From Auxenochlorella pyrenoidosa (taxonomy: Eukaryota; Chlorophyta; Trebouxiophyceae; Chlorellales; Chlorellaceae), in the NCBI GenBank assembly GCA_001430745.1, contig KQ482062.1, positions 400,171 through 424,085 of the forward strand: DNA of 23,915 nucleotides, written 5' to 3'. The translations under genes and the position numbers were made by a program. The notes beneath the pieces were generated by a model. The model ran no database searches. It was given only the letters and a program-made list of their open reading frames with translations, and was not told where the DNA came from. The number at the start of each line of letters is the position of its first letter. Position 1 is the stretch's first letter. Shown in pieces: positions 11,001 to 21,259 of this stretch.

Positions 11001-11620
11001 GCAAGTAGGCCCCAGTCCACGGCTTCTGCTCCCTGTGCCCCCCGAGAGATGCGCTGCTGGCATCTGCAGTGCACAGCCATGCGCTCCTTGCTCCCAATTC
11101 ACAGCACCCCACGCTGGCCCCCCCCTCCCTCCCCGCCCCCCTCCAGGTGCCCATGTACATTGTGGTGGGCAAGCCCATCGTGGTGCCGCGCATCGCAGAG
11201 CCCACGCAGGAGCAGGCGAGCCGACGCCGGCGGCAGCTGCTGCATGCCGCCCGCAGGCCTGGTCTGCCTGCCCAGCCGTGGCTGCGCATGGCTGCTGCCT
11301 GTGCATCGCACCCGCCGGGCCACCGCGCCTCGAAGTATTTGCGACCCTGCCTGCCACCAGTTGGAACAGCGCTGCGTTGGGGTGCGGCAAGCCTTCGCGT
11401 CTGCCCCTGTTGCCCCCTGGGCCCTCAACCTATGCCCTGTGTTGTGTTTGTGCACCTGCCCCTGCTGCCCCATGGGCCCTCGACCTGGGCCCCCCTTTGT
11501 CGTTTGTGCACCCAGCAGGTGGAGGAGTACCTGGGCCAGTTCATCGCCTCGATGGAGCGCATGTTCCGGGAGCACAGGAAGGCGGCGGGGCACGGGAGCG
11601 CGACGCTGACCATCTACTGA
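8092..11620 (+). CDS. DGAT2: Diacylglycerol O-acyltransferase type 2 (DGAT2/DGTT)
   Basis: Makes triacylglycerol from diacylglycerol and acyl-CoA in the ER membrane. Thirteen exons: 8092-8185, 8318-8394, 8618-8722, 8998-9046, 9183-9219, 9497-9598, 9798-9863, 10041-10136, 10384-10486, 10712-10757, 10924-10970, 11147-11215, 11519-11620. All phases agree and give 330 residues, normal for this family. Residues about 15-67 hold the hydrophobic membrane segments. Family motifs follow in order: Tyr-Phe-Pro at 87-89 (GDYFPVTI), the plant-type active-site EPHS at 111-114, PGGVKE at 183-188, and RHGFVRLALQAGAPLVPVFC with the FGQ that follows. The end EPTQEQ-VEEYLGQFIASMERMF matches the family C-terminus but needs a GC donor (CAG|GCGAGC) at 11216. 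The intervening 303 bases are in frame and stop-free, so retention would insert 101 residues. Of several algal DGTT paralogues I cannot say which one this is. Confidence 0.93.
11401..11511 (+). repeat. 55/56-base imperfect tandem duplication in last DGAT2 intron
   Basis: Copies 11401-11455 and 11456-11511 both run from CTGCCCCTG through GGGCCCTC, then ACCT, to GTTTGTGCAC. The second copy ends seven bases before the acceptor of the last DGAT2 exon. Confidence 0.8.
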
Positions 11621-12003
11621 TTCCGGCTTGCTGCAAACATTCTTGCAAGCAACATCCTTGCAACACTCTCGGCATCTGTCGTTTGCAGGACTGTGCAAAA
11701 TTTCTATGCGATTCTTCACTGCATGTCAGAGGTAATGCTACAAAAGTGGGGCTGCCTGACGGCACGTAATCAGGCTGCCGCCTGCTCGCCAGCCTCAGCT
11801 GCGTCGCTACTCGCGCGAGAGAAGGCGGCAGAAAAGGTGCCAGCAAAGGGGAGAGCATCACTTGAGCAACATGCGCTGATGGCACAGAAGGCACGATGTT
11901 TGATGGCATGCCAGCAGGTGGCAGGAGGCGAGTTGACTGCCCGGCGCAGCTATACCCCATATACCGCACTCAGCTTGAGACACTGGGCCTGCACCAAATG
12001 CGC
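11621..12003. other. Convergent 3' flanks of DGAT2 and the Gln-rich gene
   Basis: 383 bases between the DGAT2 stop and the stop of the minus-strand neighbour. It must hold both 3' UTRs. I find no clear TGTAA on either strand here and no gene. Confidence 0.5.
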
Positions 12004-12874
12004 TCAGCTTACAGCTGCGCTGATAGCAGGTGCTTGTGCTGCGGCCGTGCCCACTGCCGCCTGCCCCTGCCCGTCCATGCCGCCCTGCGCCAGCCGGAAG
12101 CAGAGCTTGTGCCCCTGCCACGCCCGCTCTGCCCACGAGCCCGGCTGCTTGGAGAGGCAGTGCACCAGAGTGGTGATCTGCAGCAGAAAGGGAGCGGTGC
12201 CAGCAGAGCACCCGGCAAACACTTTGTGCTTTGTTGAGCCATGCTTGCAGGGCTCGTGCATGTGCATGTAGTGGGCGCGATGGGTGGCCGGGGGGGAGGG
12301 ACGCTGATGGCGCCACACCCAAGCAAACTATGTTGGCTTTGCGATGCACAAACCGCACGAGTGTCCTCAGTAGCCCTCCTCCCAGCCCAACCCCCACCTC
12401 TCGTCGGATGACTAACTGTTCCTCTGCAGGCTGCTCGTGCAGCAGAAGCAGCGAGGTCAGCGCCGCCTTGCTGCGCGCACACACCCGGCGGCACAGCTGC
12501 CCTGCAGTCAGCCAGGGGCCGGCCTGTATCTGCGCCCCTGGTGCGCCCTGGCAGAGCTCTGTGAGCACAGTGCGGATGATGCTGGCCAGCACCGGTGCAC
12601 CCAGCTGCAGCGGAGAGGTGAGCTGAAGCCCCTGGTGACCGCTACCTGCCACCGCTGCGGCCCTTTTGAGCGCCGCTGGCAACGCCTCCCCCGGCAGGTG
12701 GACGGCGCTCCCGGACGCCTGCACGAGTTGCTCGCTGGAGCAGGTGGGCATGCCCCGGGTCTGCTCTGCCAGCCTCCTGCTGAGGTGCAGGTATTCCAGC
12801 TGTCTTGTCAACCTTGATAGCTGCTGCTGCTCCTGCTGCTGCTCCTGCTGCTGCTCCTGCTGCTGCTCCTGCTG

Positions 12875-12905
<31 letters not shown>

Positions 12906-13641
12906 TGCTCCTGCTGCTGCTGCTGCTCCTGGTCCTGCTCCTGCTGCTGCTCCTGCTGCCCCTGTATTGGCAACCGATCCCCTCCCTGCTGCTGTGTCAT
13001 CTGCGGCGCCAGAGAAGGTTGCAGCATCGGTGGCTGCTCCAACACTTCGTGCCACTGCTCGCCACCGCGGGGCCGCTTGCGGCGGGCATCTGCCATCTCA
13101 GCATCCCCCTGCTCTGCCTGCGATTGCTCGTGCTGCTCATGCTGCGGCTGCGCTGCCAGCACCAGCGTCAACTTCTCGTCGAGGCTAGCCAGCTCTGAGG
13201 TGTGCTGATGCAGCAGCTTGCTGAGCCCCAGCACCACACCCTCCACCACGCTGAAAGGGTACAGATGGCAGCGGCGGCACAGGTATAAGGGTCTCTGCGC
13301 AGCAGGCTTCAGTGCAGCAGCGGCAGACGCCTGAGAGGCCACTGCAGCCAAAGCCGACACTGTTGGGAGTGTCAGGCACATGCCTGCTGGAAAACCAGAC
13401 TTGCTGGGCGCCAGGCAGCACAGCCTCACCCAAAGCGGGTGTCCGCATCACTGGCCTGGCCTTCTGCCACCACCCAGAGAGCCCCGTTGCTCAGCTGCAG
13501 GCGATCGACCTGCTCCTCCAAGCCAGCCGCCCCGCCCTGCAGCAGGCAGCCGGGATGGTGGCAGATGATTGCAGGCAGTGCACACTGGTGCTGCCATACT
13601 GCAATTCTGGGCTGCAGGCGGCAGAGCAATGCACCAAGCAT
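12004..13641 (-). CDS. Gln/Glu-repeat protein of unknown function (5' end uncertain)
   Basis: Best model: exons 13641-13430, 13292-12398 and 12177-12004, about 426 residues. I do not recognise the family. The first exon contains ICHHPGCLL (C-x4-C) and the second starts with YLCRRCHLYPF (C-x2-C); together these could bind zinc. Then comes an acidic/basic stretch, a long run of Gln-Gln-Glu repeats (12820-12960), a leucine-rich helical region (RLTRQLEYLHLSRRLAEQ), and an ordered C-terminus that continues smoothly across the last junction (LVIRRE-ITTLVHCLSKQPGSW). The last intron (GAG|GTGGGG to CTGCTGCAG|ATC) is convincing. The first junction is weaker: phase requires an acceptor GCGCAGAG|A right after another AG. 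The ATG at 13641 is a choice; the frame is open further upstream to 13866, so the start could differ or another exon could be missing. Confidence 0.55.
12820..12960 (-). repeat. (CAGCAGGAG)n coding microsatellite (Gln-Gln-Glu repeats)
   Basis: Nine-base units, CTGCTGCTC on the plus strand, repeat with interruptions and encode Gln-Gln-Glu and longer Gln runs in the minus-strand gene. The perfect sections look prone to length change. Confidence 0.85.
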
Positions 13642-13852
13642 GCTGCAGACAATAGTGCAGGGCAATGTTTTGTTGATGCTCCCAGGCGTGAGAACATAAC
13701 CCACCTGTGCATCGCTTGGGCGGGCAGCAGGCAGCGCGCGGCGCGGCTGGGCTGCAAGGACGGGAGGTTGAAGGGGAGGCCATGGCAGGCATGTATGCGC
13801 AGGCTCTGATGGCCCAGGCGTGCTGCTGGCTACGCTTGGGATGATGCCACAC

Positions 13853-15228
13853 TCAAGAGCCCTCATTATGCATGGCTGCAGCTGCCTTCCGGCGGGCTAG
13901 CCCCAAGTGCTCACCGAGGCACGCCCACAGCTGCTGTCTGGCCTCCTCTGCCTCAGCGGCGCTCAGCTGTGCCTCGCGCCCGTCGGCGCCGCGCACGCTG
14001 ACCCTAGCCTCTGAGGGCGCGAGCTCAAGCACCAGAGCGCTGGCGGCAGGGGCGGGCGCCTTCTCAAGCCAGCTCTCCACAGCTGGCGCAAGCCGGCCGG
14101 CCCCCACAGCGGTTGCCAGGCCATTCAGCTCCTGCGCCCTCATCTTTGCAGGGGCATCGAAGGTTGCCTCCATTCTGTCCTCGCTGATGCCAGCCGTCTT
14201 GCGCTGCTTGTTCAACCGGCGGTCACCAAAGCCCGACAGCGTGGCAGGCACCCGGGTGAGCGCGCTGCCCAGCCGGCCGCTCAGCTGCAGCGTGAACTGC
14301 AGCTTGGCGCCCTCTGTGCCGCCAACGACAGACATGCCCTTGACAGCCAGGCGCTCACACTGCTCGTGCGCTCGGCTGATGTGCTTCAGCTTGGCGGGCA
14401 GCTCAATGCACACGTGCTGGCCGCCTTGCGCAGGGGTGGCAGCTTGGTCCAAGGGTTTATCCAGTTCAGTTTCACTGCAATCAGCAGGACATCAAGGGCC
14501 AGTGGCGCGACTGGGAGGCAGAGAAGGCTTGCATGCCTCTATCTAATGAGCTCCATCTGCTGTAAAGTCAGCAAGTGTAGTACCTATGGTGCGACCATTC
14601 ATTCATCCAGAACGAGCAGACTCCTAACCCACCTGCTGGTAGCGCAGCCGCAGCCCAGCCTTGCCACCAGACCGGCAGAACACCAGCGTGCCGGCATCCA
14701 CTGATGCATCGCCCCCTGCGGGCAGGGAAGATTCAGTGGTATTGCACAACATACAGCACAGAGGCAAGCATGGGAAAGGTAGGAGTCTGCGGGCTGCCCT
14801 CTGCATGCGCGTGCGGCCATTGCACAACGGACACCCAGCCTGTAGGCGGCAGCAGCTTAGCTGGCCCCATGCCCACCTGGTCCCACGCTGGGCAGAATCT
14901 CAACCTGCAGCCCAGCAAGCTGTTGCTGCAGGGCCTTGCCCGCCTGCTCCACCTCTGCCAGGCTGGGTGCCCCCTGGTAGAGCTGGGCGCTGCTGCACAA
15001 AAAGAGCCGGAGCGGCTCCGCCAGCTGCACCCTTGGACCCCCTTCGCTAGCTGCTGCCGCCGCTGCCGACTGTCGCTGCAGCAAGGCCAGCAGGGCCCAG
15101 CTGGCTGAGCCACGAGCAGGGGCATCGCATGCGCCACTGGGGTGCGCCACAACGAGCGCAGCGGTGCTGTCGAGCGGCAGACTGCCACTCAGGGCCTGGT
15201 TGAAAACCTCGTAGTGCTCCTCTGCCAT
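13853..15228 (-). CDS. Unrecognised protein, about 332 residues, three exons
   Basis: Exons 15228-14877, 14715-14633 and about 14416-13853. The ATG at 15228 opens with MAEEHYEVFNQALSG. The first junction is solid: CCAG|GTGGGC joins CCCGCAG|GGGGCGATG and gives SVGPGGDASVDAGTLVFCRS. The second is not: phase 0 requires an acceptor at CCAG|CAC (exon from 14416), while the better-looking acceptor TTGCAG|TGAAACTG at 14474 would need phase 2 and give a longer exon (ETELDKPLDQAATP). The last exon is one long open frame with a balanced composition (VCIELPAKLKHISRAHEQ, then LSGRLGSALTRVPATLSG), ending in MHNEGS. I see no known domain, signal peptide or membrane segment. It lies between two other minus-strand genes, only 174 bases from the ARID gene's stop, so it is probably expressed, but its role is unknown. 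Confidence 0.6.
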
Positions 15229-15370
15229 TTTAGGCACAGGGCATCCGAAGTGAAAGCGAAGAAACGCCAAAGAGGGTGAGACGGCTGGGTTGTGGCCCAA
15301 CAACGCCACCGCAACCCAGCAGCGCTGCCACGTCAGCATTTGTCCCTCCACTTCCTGCTTGTCAGCAGAT

Positions 15371-15375
15371 TTACA
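15371..15375 (-). terminator. Putative poly(A) signal TGTAA for the ARID-PHD gene
   Basis: TTACA on the plus strand, hence TGTAA on the minus strand, 28 bases after the ARID-PHD stop. It is the only candidate in the 174-base gap before the next gene; the short distance makes it moderately convincing. Confidence 0.4.
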
Positions 15376-15402
15376 AATTCCTGGCACAGGGCCCAGGATG
15401 AC

Positions 15403-18400
15403 TCATTCCTGCATGGGCGCCGGGCCATCGCCCTGCAAAGCCATCGCCGGCGCCGCCATGCCTGCTGCAGCCGCCCCTGGCTGTGGCGCCGAGTCCTCTG
15501 GTGGCCCCGCCTGCTGCGCCGCCTGCACCTGCTGCTCAGCAGGACCTGCTGCCTGCGCATGCGCCGCCGCATGTGCAACAGCAAGCTGTGCCGCCGTTGC
15601 CGCCTGCAGCTGCTGGTGCCGCCGCACCTCGGAGCAGCGGGGGCAGTGGTAGAGCCGCCCCTTGCCCTGGGCATAGTCCTTGAAGGTGCCTGCGCAGGAG
15701 CATTAGGTGGGGCGGTGGTCATACTGGTGATGGGTGTGGCTGGTCGGGCGTGTGAGTCACCCACGTGGGGGGGGAGCAGACCAGCGCTCGTCGACAATCA
15801 GCGGTGCAGAGCACTTCCATGGCGCAGCTGGGGGGTCTGGTGCTGCATGCGGGCACGCGGGGAGGGAAGAAAGCTCACCGCGTGCCTGGCGCGTGTCGCA
15901 GGAGAAGTGGAACCAGGCGTCGCACATGTCGCAGGAGAGCCAGTCGGCGGCGGCCTCCTCGCCGCGCCCGCAGATGCCGCAGCGGTCGCCGGTGAGGTCC
16001 CCCGGGTGCGCCTGACAAGGTGTTTTGCGCATGGCAGAGAAGCACAGGGCAGCTGAGGAGTCTCCCGAGGAGAGGGGCGAATGGGGTAGGCGTTGCAGCA
16101 GCAGCAGCAACAACAGCAGCAGCAGCCGCAGCAATGCAAGCCGGTCAGCATCACGCACGGCCAAGCTAGCAGAGCAAGGGTGCGGCAGCGCAGCACATGG
16201 TTTGCCTCCTGCCCGACACCACAGCCCCGCAGCCCTGCCACTACCTGCTCATACTCCAGCAGGAAGTGCTGGTAGTGCCGCTTGAGGGCGTTGCCCACGC
16301 CTGGCAGGGCAGCGGGGAGGGGCCAGCTGGGCCAGTGTGCGAGGGGGCTTTGACCCAGCGACTGGGTGGGGCGGCCCTCTGGCCCAGCCCCATACAGGGG
16401 CCCCAGTACCTTGCCACGTCTGCCTCTGGCCAGGTGGTATACTATACAAAAGCATGATTCCCGGCCCCCCAGCTCTGTAAAGTCGTTTGGCATGTGCGAG
16501 AAGTGCTTGCTAACTGGAGCAGGCCCTCACCCGTCATCTTGTGGCTGGCAGTGAAGTTGCGCATGCGGGGGAACACCTGTGGGGGGACAATCCACTCAGT
16601 GCGCAGTCCGATAACCGAGGTGCCATGAGCAACACGCAAAACGCGGCTAAAAGGGTCGGCACTATTGCCTCCCGCAACGTGAAGCTTGCGTCGTGAAGTC
16701 GCACCGCTGAGCTCTGTGAACGTGGCCCTGCCGCAGCTCACCTGCCCCTTCCAGTTGATGCCGTTGCCCACCTTGTAGCCGCCGCGGCTCGTCACCTCCC
16801 TGCAGGCGGGAGTTGAGGAAAGCGGGGGAACGGGCACAACGTGTGCTCATCTGGCGCACACTGGAAAAGGGGGGGGGGGGGGGGGGGGGTCATGCCTGTT
16901 TGCTGCCAACAACAAGGTTCCTAAACACAGTGCTGGTAACAGCAGGGCTACAGCCACGCTTGCCCACTTGTACAGGTGAAACAGGTCCAGCTTGCTACCG
17001 TTCAGGATGGCCTCTGGGAAGGTGCGAGGGTCGATCTGGCGGCCCTGCAGGCAGGCGGGCAGGTCGGTCCGTGCATGTGCGCAGCATGTGGGCTTCAGAG
17101 AGCGGAGGGCGGGCATGCACGCGCAAGGAGCGGCGAGCGAGTTCCGACAAGGCGCAAATGGTATGATCTGGCGGCGCTGTGGACAGCTGAGTGGGGCTTG
17201 AAAACAGGAGGCACAAGAGGCGGCGTGTGCAGCGATACACAACGAGCAAACTCAGATACAGCGAGTCAATCTGCCAGCTGCAGCCTGGGGCCAGCTAGTG
17301 CGCACCACCGGCCCAACAGGAGCGGCACGGCATGAGACACGCAGTGGCGAGCCTGCGCTCCACTCAAGCCGCGCCTGGATGCGCTGACGCCACCAGACAC
17401 AGGGCGCGCCATGCCCCCGCATGCTGCCTGCCCAATATCTGTGTAAAGCACAATCGCAGCTCCTTACCTGGCGGTCTGCAAGAAAGGCGATGAGATCCGA
17501 GTAGAACTGCTCCTCGCTGCACACAGCCAGCGGCGGCCGGCTGCTCCTGCAGGCAGAAGAGGGTGGGCAGGGCCGCGGGCGGGCAGGGTTCTGGGCGCGG
17601 CGTGAACATCACTCGAGCATGATGGGCAACCGGCAGGCTGGGACAGGACGCACCGTACCATGCAGCGGCAAAGGCTGCTGTGCCACAGCAGCGGTGCACA
17701 GGCGCGAAGCACCCGCAGCTCTGAGCTGCCGGCTCACTTCCAGGGGAGCGTGCCGCCCGCCGCCGCCGCCGCCGCCGCCTGCTGCTGCATCAGCTGTTGC
17801 TGCAGCAGGAGCGCCTGCAGAGGCTTGGCCTCCTCGACCTGCATTGCCTCTGCTGGGACAGCCGTCTGCACTGGTAGTGGCAGCCGCGGCGCAGCCGCTG
17901 CGCCGTCGGCGCCAGGCATGCCGCTGCTGCTTGCCAGCAGGTCTGCTAGAGCCGCTGTGGCTCCAGGCGCGGTGGCGGCGGCTGCACCTGCCCCAGCCCC
18001 TGGCTGCTCCGCTGGCAACTCTCCATTGAGCAGCTGGTGCAGGTGCTGCAGGGGGCTGGGCGCTGGCTGCTGCAGCGGCGGTGGCGGCGTGCCGTTGGAG
18101 ACCGGCCGGGCTGCCTGCACGCCTTTGGCTTCCTGAGCCGCTGCCGCAGCCGGTGGCTCTGGCTCTGCAGGCAGGGCTGGCCCCTGCACGGGGAGTGCAA
18201 GAAGGAAGGAAGAGGAACAAAAAGATGTGGCGGATGTCGCGAGAAGGGGAGCAAGGCAGATTGTGTCAGCAGTCTCGCATTCTGTGGCGGCAACCATGCT
18301 CCGCAGCCTCCAGGCCTCTTAGCTGCAGTCAAGTTGATCCATCCTGCCCACCTCGGCCTTGGAGAGGTCGTTCTGGGTTACCACCATTGACAGGCGGGAG

Positions 18401-20926
18401 CTATCGGCGGCGCTAAAGGCCGCCACCGGAGAGGTGCTCACAGCCGCCACGCCCAGCAGCGCCAGCCCGCGGTAACCGCTGTCCTGCAGGGCAGCGCTGG
18501 CGACGGCCAGGGTGCGGCCGTGAGGACACAGGGGTCCGGGGAGGGCCAGGGCCGCGCCAGCGCAGGCGCTGCGCACCTGGAGCCGGGCAGCAGCAAGCCA
18601 CGCCGCCCTGCAGATTGCGCGCACCCCTGCCAGCAACGTAGCAGCTGCGCTTTGCCGCCTACAGGCCAGCCCCCATCCCGGCCATGCAGCCCCCATCACC
18701 AGCACACCCTGCTGCCACCGACTGTGCCGGGTGACCCACCCACCTGCGCCAGCGTCTTGAGCAGCTGCACGCACCAGACAGAGGTGGCAGCCAGCCCCTC
18801 CACAACCGGCGCGCCGCAGGCCACGCCCGGCGACCGGTGCGTGGGCGGCGGCGGGCAGCCCGGCGGCGGCAGCTTGAGCTGCAGCGTATGCGCGTCGGCG
18901 GTCATGGCCTGCCGCACCGCGTACTGAACCAGCTCCTGCGGGGCATGGACAGGCGGGAGCGAGAATGAGGATGAGGCAAAGCCGGCGTGAGGGCCCCGAC
19001 GTGGCGCACGCTGCACTGCACGCGAGCTCGCAGTGCTGCCGGCCAGCGAGGCAGGGCACGCCTCACAACCAGGTGCCGCATTGCCATGCCGGACAGGCAC
19101 CCTGGCTGCACGATCCAGCATCCGGTGGCGCTGGACCGTGCACTGCTCTGCAGGTCTTCCCACCCATCAGCCGCAGGCCCAGCCCCCGGCCCAGCCCTCC
19201 CCCCAGCCTCGCCTTGTTCCCCAAAAGGTCTGCTGGCCCGCCCAGCGTGACGCTGCAGCCCGCGCCGCTGGGCGTGCGCAGCTCGCACCGCACGGCGCCA
19301 GACCCCGCCGGCAGGTGCGGCGGCGGGCGGGCAAAGGGCGTGAGGGACAGCACCTGCGCGCCCCGAGCCTCAGCGGCCAGCAGGCCGCGCAGTGCCTCGC
19401 CAAAGGGCCTGCAGACCAGGTTGGGGCGGGGTGAGCCCACACAAGGTGAAACAGGGGGAGGACGGCAACTGCTTGCCCTTGCAGCCGCAACGCCTTCACA
19501 CCCGACGGCACACTCCTCAAGGCAGCTGCTGCCTTCAGGTTGCCATCAGCGCATCCCTGGCGCTTGGGTCACACCTCAGATTGTGTGGATTGACCATCGC
19601 CGAGATGCCAGCCAGCAAGAGCCGCAGCTCGGCATTAGGAGCCATCAGCCGCATGTCAGCATAGCCTGGGAAGGCGGCAGCCACGCCAGCCGACAGATCT
19701 TCCCCCTCGACGGCTGGCGCAGCCACGCTGGCACAGCCGGGCAGCGAGGGCGGCGGCGCCGCAGGAAGCAGCTGCGGCAGCGGCGGCTGGGCTGGCGGGG
19801 GCGCTGTCGCGCCGCCCGTGTCGGCCCCTGCGGGGGGCTCGGCGCTGTGCGCCAGGGCGGCCCGGCTGGCGATGGCGTAAGCCTGCAGGGAGGGCCAACC
19901 GGTGCGCTGTTGACAACTCGTTCACGGTCTCTCCATGAACACCAAAATATCCGCTTTCTGCTCAAATTCCTGGCATCACAGCTGGCCCACGCAGAGGGCC
20001 ACCAAAAGGTCATACCAGAGCTCCATGGGTGAAGCCGCAACACCCTCGTGCCCCCATGCCCTCCCAGCACCCACCTCTGTTACCGACATGCCCGGCGTGC
20101 GCAGCATGCCGAAGAACACGCGGCCAAAGTCCCAAGCCGGCAGCACCGGCGGCGCCACATCAGCGGCCCAGCACAGCACGTGCTGCGGGCCGGCGGGTGC
20201 TGCTCCGTTGCTGTCTGCTGCTTCACCCGCGCCGCTGCTGCTGGGTGCTGCGCTGCAAGCCCTCAGCAGCCTGTCTGCGATCACACTGCTGCCCCTGAAA
20301 TCGAGGATGGCAGCCTCCAGTGGCAGCCCAGCAAAGGCAGAGAGGAAGGCCTCTGTGGCAGGCTCCAGCAGACCGCCTGCTCCGAGGGGTGCAGGGACAG
20401 AGGCTGTGTCGGGCGCAGCAAGCGCCTGTGTTCTCGCCACTCGAAACACAGGTTGCCAGCCAGCACGCACATGCCATGTCCTTCAGCAGCGCTCCAAGGC
20501 CCAGCTTGAGGCAGCCTGCGCCCGCGCCGCGCGCACCGTCTGCGCCGTGCAGGAAACGCAACGGGGGCAGCGCCAGCGCGTGCAGCTCCGCCTTGGGCTC
20601 AGGCACGCCGCCGCTCACGTACACCAGGGTGGGCCGCCAGTTTTGCACAAGCTGGGGCAGCTCCTCCAGGCTGGGATCACGCAGCACATGCACCTGCACA
20701 AGCGAGCATGGGTGGCTCATGCGCAGGGGCAGAAGGCGGCAGCGGCGCGCTGGCGGAGGCAGCAGCTCCAGCTGCGTTGCGCGTGGAGGTTCTGCCCGCT
20801 GGCAAAGCCCACCTCCACCGCCTCTCCAAGATCGGCTAGCTCGCCCACGGGCCCTTGGCTGTCCTGTTCGCCATCCACGACAGTCTCTGCAGGGCTCCCA
20901 CACAGGATGGCAAGAATTCGCCTCAT
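15403..20926 (-). CDS. ARID/BRIGHT DNA-binding plus PHD-finger chromatin protein (plant ARID5/ISWI-partner type)
   Basis: Fifteen exons on the minus strand: 20926-20813, 20693-20537, 20376-20075, 19882-19575, 19408-19213, 18935-18744, 18483-18352, 18183-17738, 17546-17468, 17044-16968, 16799-16742, 16576-16531, 16300-16245, 16011-15879, 15689-15403. All phases agree and give 860 residues. Residues 1-467 resemble the N-terminal region of the Arabidopsis ARID-PHD protein (MRRILAILCGS, then NWRPTLVYVSGG, then GYRGLALLGVAAVS). Residues 468-615 are an Ala/Pro/Gln linker. The ARID domain spans about 626-721 (EEQFYSDLIAFLADRQ; SRGGYKVGNGINWKGQVF; GVGNALKRHYQHFLLEYEQ). The PHD finger is complete, C4HC3: C732, C735, C748, C751, H756, C759, C781, C784. 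In Arabidopsis this type reads methylated H3K4 and AT-rich DNA within an ISWI remodelling complex; a similar nuclear role is inferred here. The fifth intron has a GC donor (AAG|GCGAGG). Exon 10 could start 9 bases later. Confidence 0.9.
16085..16140. repeat. CAG/CAA microsatellite inside an ARID-PHD intron
   Basis: GCAGCAGCAG with interspersed CAACAACAG on the plus strand. On the gene's strand it is a CTG/TTG-rich stretch upstream of an exon, inside the intron 16244-16012, so it is not translated. Confidence 0.8.
16869..16889. repeat. Homopolymer of 21 G (21 C on the gene strand) in an ARID-PHD intron
   Basis: Uninterrupted G run in the intron 16967-16800. On the sense strand it is a C tract about 70 bases before the acceptor. 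Its length may be inexact, because such runs are often miscounted. Confidence 0.9.
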
Positions 20927-21259
20927 ATAGCCCAAGAAAAGGGCGATGAAGAGCACTAGGCTGCGCTTCCACGGGTGGTGTCGGAGTTCGTAAGCAGCAC
21001 CGCTACTTGGGAAGCTCTAGTGGTTCCCAAAAGGGAATACACATAGGATTCGCAAACCCAGGTTACCGATCGGCTTTTAGGGCTCAAGCAGCCCGCAGGA
21101 GCTGTGCAGAGCGCCCAGCAGCACTCAGCATGATGAGCCCAAGTCTCCTTGGGCTTGCAAGCAATTGGCCAAGGTTGCATTGACGCTGCGATCGGCGATC
21201 CTCAGATCGAAGGCGCCGCAGAGCGCTGCCCGGCTGCAGCTGCTACCAAGGCGTGCAGG
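20927..21259. promoter_or_regulatory. Compact bidirectional promoter region between ARID-PHD and eIF2B delta genes
   Basis: 333 bases separate the two divergent start codons. The part at about 20960-21080 is less GC-rich. I see no TATA box or clear operator. Both neighbours are expected to be widely expressed. Confidence 0.5.

Noticed and set aside
12805..13208. Plus-strand Ala-, Leu- or Cys-rich ORFs over the CTG repeat
   Set aside because: They are the other frames of the Gln-Gln-Glu repeat coded on the minus strand and have no domain or splice support.
12004..15228. Merging the two unrecognised minus-strand genes into one
   Set aside because: A clean in-frame stop at 13853 ends the upstream gene and no convincing donor precedes it, although no poly(A) signal is visible between the two.
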